A stretch of 9,673 bases of DNA from JBDUDK01 sp040002995 (GTDB taxonomy: Bacteria > Actinomycetota > Acidimicrobiia > Acidimicrobiales > Ilumatobacteraceae): positions 1 to 9,673 of the forward strand of contig JBDUDK010000121.1 of NCBI GenBank assembly GCA_040002995.1, in the 5' to 3' direction. A model generated the notes under the pieces. It worked only from the letters and a program-made list of their open reading frames with translations, made no database searches and was not told where the DNA came from. Shown piece by piece: positions 1 to 5,818 of this stretch (position 1 is its first letter; each line of letters begins with the position of its first letter). Position numbers and translations under genes: made by a program.

Positions 1-813
1 ATGGTCGATCCAGACGAGCGTGACCCGATGGTGGCGATGCGAGTCCTGCGGCGCTACTTCGCCGGCGCGCAGGACGTCTCCTTCACGGACACCGCCAGCC
101 CACAGGCTATGAGGTTGTGGGCCGCGCAAGGTGGCGCGGTGGCGCGCTTCCATTCGATGCGGTGGTTCATCCCGCTCCGACCTGGCTCGTTGGGGCTGGC
201 GGCAATGCGGCGCAGTTCGTCGGGCTCACGCCTTGCGTGGCTCGGGCATCCGCTGGCCGTGCCGCTCGACTGGTTCGCTCGCCGACGGCTCGGCAAGGGA
301 TCCGACCTCTCCGTCGTCCACGTCGACGTCGAGCGGGTTCGCTCGTTCGTCGCAGTCGTCGGCGATCGCGGCTACGCCCACGTCGATGCCGACCTCGCGG
401 GCTGGACGTGGCTGGTCGATATGTGTCGGGCCAAGACCCAATTCGGCCCCCTGCATCTGCTGGCGTTCGTCGACCGGAGCGGACAAGACGTCGGGGTGGT
501 GATGTACTACCCGAATCAACGCGGCCTCGGTCAGGCGGTGCTGGTACTCGCGCGCGAGAATGCGCATGGCGACGTCTTCGACGCATTGTGCCGCGAGGCC
601 GCCGATCAGGGCTCGGCCGCGTTGGTCGGCCAAGCCGACCCGCGCCTGATGGAAGTGGTCGGAGACCGGGCGAGCTGCTACATCCAGCGCCACGGGGGCG
701 TCACCGTCAGATGCACGGATGACGTCATCAGGGCCAAGATTGCGAGTGGCGATGTCGCCCTGAACCGTCTGATCGGCGAATTTTGGACACGCATGCAAGG
801 TGACGACTTTTGA
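1..813 (+). CDS. GNAT/FemAB-like acyltransferase, C-terminal part (5' end cut by window)
   Basis: The frame is open from base 1, and the first codon happens to be ATG. I take it as an internal Met, because the protein begins in the middle of a conserved block (MVDPDERDP, then RRYFAGAQDVSFTDTAS). From memory, this block follows the first acetyltransferase-like domain in a family of tandem GNAT/FemAB-type proteins of about 350-400 residues. The second domain is visible: a core at about residues 130-195 (GWTWLVDMC, LLAFVDRSGQDVGVVMYY) and the family-like C-terminus LNRLIGEFWTRM. No signal peptide or membrane segment is seen. The likely role is transfer of an acyl or aminoacyl group in the cytoplasm; the substrate is unknown. 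The stop lies 6 bases from the stop of the convergent ligase gene, leaving no room for a terminator between them. Proximity to an acyl carrier protein and its ligase suggests the donor may be acyl-ACP, which is inference. The family call rests on remembered sequence pattern, not a search. Confidence 0.7.
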   Translation: MVDPDERDPMVAMRVLRRYFAGAQDVSFTDTASPQAMRLWAAQGGAVARFHSMRWFIPLRPGSLGLAAMRRSSSGSRLAWLGHPLAVPLDWFARRRLGKGSDLSVVHVDVERVRSFVAVVGDRGYAHVDADLAGWTWLVDMCRAKTQFGPLHLLAFVDRSGQDVGVVMYYPNQRGLGQAVLVLARENAHGDVFDALCREAADQGSAALVGQADPRLMEVVGDRASCYIQRHGGVTVRCTDDVIRAKIASGDVALNRLIGEFWTRMQGDDF

Positions 814-819
814 CGCGCA

Positions 820-2322
820 TCAGTTGCCGCTGAAGGTTCGCAGCACCTTCCCACTGGCTGACTTCGGCAGCTCGTCAACGAACACGATCGTTTGTGGCAC
901 CTTGTAGGGCTCGAGCCCCTGGCGGAGGAACCGCCGCAGCTCGGACTCGGTGAGTGCACATCCCGGGCGCAATACCACCTCGGCGCGGATCGCCTGCCCG
1001 AGCACATCGTGGGGTACGCCTATGACACGTGACTGCGCGATCTCGGCCCGCTCGGCCAGCCGGTTCTCGATCTCGTTCGGTGCGACCTTTTTGCCCTGAA
1101 CCTTGATGATGTCGTCGGTGCGGGAGACGAAATAGAAGAAGCCGTCGTCGTCAGTGCGAAACAGATCGCGGGTGTGCAGCACCCGTTGATGTGGGTACCC
1201 GCTTGATGCGAGCACTTGGGCAGTCGCCTCGCTGTTGTTCCAATAGCCCAGCATGACGTTCTCGCCCCTCACCACGAGCTCACCTTGGCTGCCGTTGGGC
1301 AGCACGTTGCCGTGCTCGTCCTCCAGCCAAAGCTCGACACCTGGCATACCACGTCCGACCGATATCGGCCGCGTGTCTAGCTCCTGCGGCGGCAGGTATG
1401 ACGTGCGGAAGCATTCAGTCTGGCCGTGCATCAAAAAGAGCTTGGCGGAGGGAAGCATCGACCGAACCCGCGCGCTCAGTGGTGGCGGCAGCGCGGCACC
1501 CGCGTTCGTGAGGTACCGCAGCGACGACAGGTCGAGTGCCCCGATGTCGCGTAGCTCACACAGGAGGGCGAACAACGTCGGGACGCCGGCCAAGCCGGTG
1601 ACGCGCTCGGACTCGATGACAGACACGACATCGAACGGCAGGCCGAACCCGCGCTTTAGCACGAGCCTGCCGCCGGTCTCGAACGTGACGAGCACCTGCA
1701 GCAGCCCGTACCCGAACGCCAGCTCCAGCACGCAGAGCACAACATCGTCGGGTGTGTGCCGCAAGTACTCGGCGACCGAGGACACGACGGCGGAGATCGA
1801 ACGTTGGGAATGCGTGACGCCCTTGGGTGGGCCAACCGAACCCGAGGTGTAGATGATGGCGGCCGGGTCGTCGGGGTCGAACGACGAAGCACTGTAGGAC
1901 GGGGTCTGCGGCTTGTCGCTCGGCCTCGCCAGATCATCGATCACGACCACGGCGGGAGTTCCAGCGAGACCAGCCGCGACTACCTGCGCCTGCGCACGTC
2001 TGGCTTCGGGCACGATGATGGCCGTCGCGCCGGAATGGGCCACCCGATAAGCGAGGCTCTCCGAGGTGCTGTCGGCGTCGGCCATCACGAGGCAGGCGCC
2101 CGCTAGCCACACCCCGTAGAGCGATGTGATCGCGTCCGTGGAATTGGGCAGGCACACGACCACGCGGTCGCCGATCTGCACGCCACGGCTTTGCAGCTCA
2201 GCCGCGACGAACTCGCTCTGCGCGACCAGCTCCCTGTACGTCGAGCGTCGACCATCGCAGACCAAAGCGCACTTGTCGCCCCAGCGCGCTGCCGCACGAT
2301 GGAGTTGGTCATGCAGAGCTAT
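820..2322 (-). CDS. AMP-forming acyl/aminoacyl ligase (acyl-CoA or acyl-ACP synthetase)
   Basis: This is an adenylate-forming enzyme of the ANL superfamily: it activates a carboxylic acid with ATP and passes it to a thiol, here probably the carrier protein encoded just upstream. Counting from the TTG at 2265, the P-loop YTSGSVGPPKG is at residues 139-149, the GQTE motif at 281-284, the Asp of TRDLFRTDDDG at 367, the hinge SRTDDIIKVQGKK from 381, and the C-terminal catalytic Lys at 473 in PKSASGKVLR. All core motifs are intact. The start is unusual. The first ATG/GTG/TTG in frame is TTG 2265, but the 19 codons before it read LHDQLHRAAARWGDKCA and similar, the normal N-terminus of this family. 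A GGAGGG lies 7 bases before an ATA at 2322-2320; a CTG at 2316 is the other option. The frame is open up to the ACP stop codon. I therefore extend to 2322; the conservative start is 2265. The acid substrate is not predictable by eye. Confidence 0.85.
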   Translation of the reverse strand: MALHDQLHRAAARWGDKCALVCDGRRSTYRELVAQSEFVAAELQSRGVQIGDRVVVCLPNSTDAITSLYGVWLAGACLVMADADSTSESLAYRVAHSGATAIIVPEARRAQAQVVAAGLAGTPAVVVIDDLARPSDKPQTPSYSASSFDPDDPAAIIYTSGSVGPPKGVTHSQRSISAVVSSVAEYLRHTPDDVVLCVLELAFGYGLLQVLVTFETGGRLVLKRGFGLPFDVVSVIESERVTGLAGVPTLFALLCELRDIGALDLSSLRYLTNAGAALPPPLSARVRSMLPSAKLFLMHGQTECFRTSYLPPQELDTRPISVGRGMPGVELWLEDEHGNVLPNGSQGELVVRGENVMLGYWNNSEATAQVLASSGYPHQRVLHTRDLFRTDDDGFFYFVSRTDDIIKVQGKKVAPNEIENRLAERAEIAQSRVIGVPHDVLGQAIRAEVVLRPGCALTESELRRFLRQGLEPYKVPQTIVFVDELPKSASGKVLRTFSGN

Positions 2323-2325
2323 GGC

Positions 2326-2577
2326 TCAGCCCTCCGCAGGGACCGCGAAGGCGACAATCCGGTCGATGGAATCGAAGTTCGACGCCACCAAATCACTGTC
2401 GTCGAACGTTCGGTCGACGGTTGCCTCGACGTGCGCAATCAACTCCATGGCGCCGGTGGAATCGATCAGCCCGCTCGCCAAGAGCGATGCGGAATCGTCG
2501 AGCTCGGTCTCGGCGGAGTAGAGGAGGTTCTGCGCGATGAACGTGCGCAGCTGGGATCGAAACGCATCACGGTCCAT
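2326..2577 (-). CDS. Acyl carrier protein (phosphopantetheine carrier)
   Basis: A small acidic protein of 83 residues, the usual size for a stand-alone acyl or peptidyl carrier protein. The phosphopantetheine attachment motif is GLIDSTGAMEL, with the modified Ser at residue 40 after Asp39. Helix I (DAFRSQLRTFIAQNLL) and the later region with FDSIDRIVAFAV fit the four-helix fold. It would carry an acid as a thioester in the cytoplasm. The ATG directly follows the TGA of the asparagine synthase gene with no bases between, and a GGAG (2587-2584) lies 6 bases before the ATG, so translation is probably coupled. The ligase gene follows in the same reading frame, separated by this gene's TGA. The neighbouring ligase suggests a dedicated carrier for one activated acid and not the housekeeping fatty-acid ACP. 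Confidence 0.9.
   Translation of the reverse strand: MDRDAFRSQLRTFIAQNLLYSAETELDDSASLLASGLIDSTGAMELIAHVEATVDRTFDDSDLVASNFDSIDRIVAFAVPAEG
2330..2335 (-). promoter_or_regulatory. Ribosome binding site for the ligase gene, inside the ACP coding end
   Basis: On the minus strand GGAGGG overlaps the last ACP codons (GAG GGC then TGA). It lies 7 bases before an ATA at 2322-2320 and 13 bases before a CTG at 2316-2314. The only conventional start in the ligase frame, TTG 2265, is 64 bases away. The site therefore argues for initiation right after the ACP stop, with coupled translation. An out-of-frame ATG at 2312 is 17 bases away and would not give the ligase. Confidence 0.6.
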
Positions 2578-4590
2578 TCAATGCTCCGGGGAGGAATCGG
2601 AGAGGAAGCTGACGTCGACATCGAACGCGAGCTGCCCGGCGGGGGGTGTAGGGGGCGTCGTGAGAAGGTGGTGGCGCAGGAGTTGCACGGAGAGGATGGC
2701 GACCATCGCCATGTTGTCGGCAGTAGTGGCGGGCTTGATCGGGTCGGCGGCGAGCCGTTCCATTTTCGAGACGAGCGCTGTCACCGCGCGCGGCTCGAAT
2801 ACACCACTATCGGCGACCGCACGCTCACTCATAAGGTCCCGGACGTAGTCCGGGGCCTTGGAACCGAAGAAGCAGACCGCGTCGGGCGCTCGATAGGGTT
2901 GCTTCTTCCGCTCGAGGATCTCTCTCGGGACAATGTCGGCGGCCATTCGCTTGAGGACGTGCTTCTCGTTGAGGCCGCTCAGCTTGTAGGAGTCCGGAAG
3001 GGAGTTGCAGAAGTCGATGATGTCGCGGTCGAGGAAGGGGAAGCGCCCCTCCACACCGTTGGCCAGCAGCTGACGGTCGCCCTGTGACGAGAGGATGTAC
3101 GGGGACAGGAGCGTGGTGAGTTCGAGGTATTGCGCCTGGGACAGGCTGCTCCACGTGGAGAACGACGGAGGCAGGCTGTCAAGGTGGTCGGGTGGTGCCG
3201 CGGCCGCCACCGCGGCAGAAAACGGCGCCGCGTAGAAGCGTTTGAGCGCTGCCGCACTGCGCCACCGCGGGGCATGCGAGAACCCCGGCTGGCCCGCCTG
3301 GTCGAGCCCCACCTTCCAGAACGCGTGGACCATCCCCCTCGCCCGCGGGGTCGAATGCGCGAGGTAAGGGTAGATGCGGTCGAACAGCATCGGGCGAACC
3401 GGGGAGTCTGGTCGCCGCGCCCAAAACGCCCGGATACGGGCCTCGCGGAAGAGGTCATAGCCGGCGAGGACCTCGTCGGCGCCCTCGCCAGTGAGTACAG
3501 CTTTAACACCGGATTCGCGCACCGCTTTCGACAGGAGGAACATCGGGGCGGCGGCGGTGCGCAGCACGGGGCGCTCGGCGTGCCATACCGCGTCGGGGAA
3601 CGCAGCGGCGATGTCGCGGCGGCTGACGCGCAACTCGTGGTGCACGCTGTCGAGGCGGGCAACCACCATCCGCTGGTAGAAGCCTTCATCGAACTCCTCG
3701 TCGTCGAAGCGGATGGAGTAAGTGGAGAACGGTCCTCTGCTGGCCCCATGACCCAAGAGCGCGATCACTGAGCTATCGAGTCCGCCCGAGAGGTACGCCG
3801 CCACGGGAACGTCGGCACTGCTGACACGGAGTTGCGACGCGATGATGAGCCGCCGCCGCAGCTCGTCTGACGCGTCGTCGAGCGATCCTCGGAACTGAGG
3901 GATGGAGGGCGGGTACTCAGGTGACCAGTGCATGCCGTCGGTGCGCCCCGCCATCGTGTACAACCGGTACGAGCCAGGGCGCAACTCCTCGACGCCCTTG
4001 TAGGGCGTGATCGGGGCGATCGCGCCCCAGTAGGTCAACGTCTGGTCGATGCCGCGTGGATCGAACGCACGCGGAGCGTCGGGGTCGGCCAGCAGGGCCT
4101 TCACCTCGCTGGCGAAGCTGACGCTGCCGTTGTGCTCCCGCACGTAGAGCGGGCAGATCCCGGTGGGGTCACGGCTGAGTAGCAATCGACGATCATGTCG
4201 GTTCCAAAGTGCGAACGCCCACTGGCCGTTGAAACGGCCGAAGCAGTCCATCCCCCAGGCGTCGAACGCGTTCACTACGACTTCGGTGTCGCTGGCCGTG
4301 TGGAACTGGTAGCCGAGCCCCTGCAGCTCGCTGCGCAGCTGGCGGTGGTTGAAGATCTCCCCGTTGAACACGATCCAGCTCGCACCCTGCTGGTCGGCGA
4401 GTGGCTGTGCGCCGCCGGCGAGATCGACGATGGCCAGTCGGGCGTGCACGAGGCCGGCGTGTTGATCCCGATAGATGCCGAAGCCGTCCGGACCGCGGTG
4501 GCGGATCGCCCAGATCATCCTCGCGAGGGCGTCACGCGACGGCGGGCCACTGCTGCCGTCGAGCCGAATTGATCCAGCGAACCCGCACAC
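2578..4590 (-). CDS. asnB: Asparagine synthase-type glutamine amidotransferase (class II)
   Basis: This enzyme hydrolyses glutamine and uses the ammonia to amidate an adenylated carboxylate. The GTG start gives an N-terminus MCGFAG, with the catalytic Cys2 of class II (Ntn) glutaminases; no other start would preserve it. Glutamine-site residues Arg51, the NGE motif at 76-78 and Asp101 are present. The synthase domain has the ATP pyrophosphatase loop SGGLDSS at 268-274, GEGADEVLAGY at 368-378, GVEGRFPFLD and a Lys-rich stretch ending KKQPYRAPD. Both halves look catalytically complete. At 670 residues it is longer than E. coli AsnB (about 550) and nearer to AsnB-like proteins of polysaccharide and secondary-metabolite loci. 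It starts 3 bases after the NadE-like stop and ends directly at the ACP start. It could simply make asparagine, but its place between a second amide synthetase and an ACP/ligase pair suggests a pathway-specific amidation. Substrate unknown. Confidence 0.92.
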   Translation of the reverse strand: MCGFAGSIRLDGSSGPPSRDALARMIWAIRHRGPDGFGIYRDQHAGLVHARLAIVDLAGGAQPLADQQGASWIVFNGEIFNHRQLRSELQGLGYQFHTASDTEVVVNAFDAWGMDCFGRFNGQWAFALWNRHDRRLLLSRDPTGICPLYVREHNGSVSFASEVKALLADPDAPRAFDPRGIDQTLTYWGAIAPITPYKGVEELRPGSYRLYTMAGRTDGMHWSPEYPPSIPQFRGSLDDASDELRRRLIIASQLRVSSADVPVAAYLSGGLDSSVIALLGHGASRGPFSTYSIRFDDEEFDEGFYQRMVVARLDSVHHELRVSRRDIAAAFPDAVWHAERPVLRTAAAPMFLLSKAVRESGVKAVLTGEGADEVLAGYDLFREARIRAFWARRPDSPVRPMLFDRIYPYLAHSTPRARGMVHAFWKVGLDQAGQPGFSHAPRWRSAAALKRFYAAPFSAAVAAAAPPDHLDSLPPSFSTWSSLSQAQYLELTTLLSPYILSSQGDRQLLANGVEGRFPFLDRDIIDFCNSLPDSYKLSGLNEKHVLKRMAADIVPREILERKKQPYRAPDAVCFFGSKAPDYVRDLMSERAVADSGVFEPRAVTALVSKMERLAADPIKPATTADNMAMVAILSVQLLRHHLLTTPPTPPAGQLAFDVDVSFLSDSSPEH

Positions 4591-4593
4591 GGC

Positions 4594-5574
4594 TCAACCG
4601 ATCTCGGCCACGGGTTCGATGAGCAGGCCCTGGCGGTGGAGCGAGGCGGTCGAGCGGCGCTTGGCGACGATGTCGTCGAACACGCGACGCACCTGCTCCT
4701 CGGTCAACCCGACGACGGCAGCCGTGTGAGTGGGCGAGACGCCCCGGTTGTGTGCCAGTAGGCAGAGGTCCATCTCCCGGTACGGCAGGGCGAAGTAGAA
4801 CTCGTCCTGGGTCTGTTCCAGCGAGAACGTGTCGGTGGTCGGCGTGCGCCGGAGGATGGACTCGGGGGCGCCGAGCGCGGCAGCTACAGCGAACACCTGC
4901 GACTTGTAGAGGTGGGCGATCGGCTTGAAGTCGGCGAGGCCGTCGCCGCCCTTCACAAAGAACCCCTGGTCGTACTCCAGCCGGTTAGGGGTGCCGCAGA
5001 CGGCATAGTTGAGCCGGTCGGCGTGGTAGTAGGTCATCGTCGTACGGCAGCGCTGCTTGAAGTTGGTGGCGGCTACCAGTTGCAGGTAAGCGTCGGCGGG
5101 CATGCGCACGGTCTGCCGCTGTCCATCGGGGTCTTGCACGGTGAGCCGTGTGATGTTGAGGCGATCACCGTCGAGGATGGAGGGCATGCTGAGTTTGTGC
5201 TTCCAGCCTTCGCCGTAGTCGGGGATGACCATCCGGACGGCTGTGGTCTGGCGTTCGTAGCACCCTGCGCCGTGGAGCATCTGTGTGATGTCGTCCACCT
5301 CCAGCGGCGCGCCGAGGGCCGCCGCGAGTTCGCGGGCGTAGGTGCTCGACTCGGGCGACGAGTCGGCCTCTGGCAGGCTGAGCAGCAGCACCCGATCGGG
5401 TCCCAGCGCCTTCACGCACAGCGCCGCGCAGGCCGCGCTATCGATCCCTCCCGATACAGCGACCACGGCGCCGCGGCGGTGCAACGCGTGACGAACCTGG
5501 TTGGCGATGCCCGTCGCGATGCGATCGGCTTCCTGGTGGACGTCGAGGTCCAGCGAGTCGGCACCGAACGTCAT
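4594..5574 (-). CDS. nadE: NAD synthase-like, ammonia-type ATP-dependent amide synthetase
   Basis: A 326-residue protein of the NAD synthase/N-type ATP pyrophosphatase family. It has the P-loop SGGIDSA at 41-47, NFKQRCRTTMTYY from 171, and GTPNRLEYDQGFFVKGGDG from 194 followed by LAD, matching the GTSN-type and F-x-K-x-GD motifs of NadE. PTTDTFSLEQTQDE from about 245 fits the family's late substrate loop. No nitrilase/glutaminase domain is attached, so it would need free ammonia, possibly from the adjacent AsnB-like enzyme. Compared with NadE as I remember it, there is an extra segment at about 112-158 (IPDYGEGWKHKL, LNITRLTVQDPDG) and the motif wording is divergent. It may therefore be a paralogue that amidates something other than deamido-NAD. 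It is the first gene of the four-gene minus-strand operon. The ATG at 5574 has AGAAGGA (5590-5584) 9 bases upstream, a good ribosome site. Fold assignment is firm; true NAD synthase activity is only one possibility. Confidence 0.88.
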   Translation of the reverse strand: MTFGADSLDLDVHQEADRIATGIANQVRHALHRRGAVVAVSGGIDSAACAALCVKALGPDRVLLLSLPEADSSPESSTYARELAAALGAPLEVDDITQMLHGAGCYERQTTAVRMVIPDYGEGWKHKLSMPSILDGDRLNITRLTVQDPDGQRQTVRMPADAYLQLVAATNFKQRCRTTMTYYHADRLNYAVCGTPNRLEYDQGFFVKGGDGLADFKPIAHLYKSQVFAVAAALGAPESILRRTPTTDTFSLEQTQDEFYFALPYREMDLCLLAHNRGVSPTHTAAVVGLTEEQVRRVFDDIVAKRRSTASLHRQGLLIEPVAEIG

Positions 5575-5681
5575 GGATGATTTTCCTTCTGCCTCGTGGT
5601 TGGCGCGTCGGGCCAGTCTTCCGCAACCCAGGAGACTTCGTGGAGGGAGCGGGATCAGGTCCTATTTGGAGCGGACGACGG
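5575..5681 (-). other. Leader region between tRNA-Arg and the cassette operon
   Basis: These 107 bases separate the tRNA 3' end from the NadE-like start and should hold the operon promoter, or simply a leader if the operon is read through from the tRNA promoter. I see the ribosome site AGAAGGA at 5590-5584, but no convincing -10/-35 pair and no hairpin followed by a T-run that would end the tRNA transcript. No small gene is evident. Confidence 0.4.
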
Positions 5682-5753
5682 CGCCCTCGGCAGGAATCGA
5701 ACCTGCGCACACGGCTCCGGAGGCCGATGCTCTATCCCCTGAGCTACGAGGGC
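5682..5753 (-). tRNA. tRNA-Arg (anticodon CCG)
   Basis: A full cloverleaf of 72 bases folds on the minus strand. The acceptor arms GCCCTCG and CGAGGGC pair 7/7. The D-stem is GCTC/GAGC, the anticodon loop CTCCGGA with anticodon CCG (reads CGG, arginine), the variable loop GTGC, the T-stem GCAGG/CCTGC with loop TTCGATT, and the discriminator is G. The 3' CCA is not encoded (the next bases read CCG). The anticodon stem is TCGGC/GCCGT, so the top pair (27-43) is a U-U mismatch; the other four pairs are good. The gene lies head to head with argS, whose product charges it. Its 3' end faces the accessory operon. Confidence 0.95.
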
Positions 5754-5763
5754 GGGCCGGTCG

Positions 5764-5769
5764 AGCGTA
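5764..5769 (-). promoter_or_regulatory. Candidate -10 box for tRNA-Arg
   Basis: TACGCT on the minus strand matches the TAnnnT pattern and ends 10 bases before the mature tRNA 5' end, a sensible distance for a short 5' leader. No good TTGACA-like -35 is seen at 17 bases. It is divergent from the argS -10 box, about 36 bases away. Confidence 0.4.
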
Positions 5770-5805
5770 GCCCCAACGACCTCGGGCTTCGCAGGGGATG
5801 GCGCC

Positions 5806-5811
5806 TACCAT
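5806..5811 (+). promoter_or_regulatory. Candidate -10 box of argS (leaderless transcript)
   Basis: TACCAT lies 7 bases before the ATG at 5819, so transcription would begin at or next to the start codon. No ribosome site precedes ATG 5819, which agrees with a leaderless mRNA. The alternative ATG at 5798 would lie upstream of this box and has AGGGG directly abutting it, too close to act as a ribosome site. Confidence 0.55.
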
Positions 5812-5818
5812 CGCTCGC

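Noticed and set aside
814..819. Shared bidirectional terminator between the convergent acyltransferase and ligase genes
   Set aside because: The gap is 6 bases, and I see no hairpin with T-run overlapping the gene ends.
2191..3087. 298-codon plus-strand open frame across the ligase, ACP and AsnB ends
   Set aside because: Crosses three well-supported minus-strand genes and shows no recognisable domain; a GC-rich shadow.
5682..5710. Attachment-site duplication of the tRNA 3' end inside the window
   Set aside because: I found no second copy longer than about 9 bases (such as near 3480), which is chance level in GC-rich DNA.
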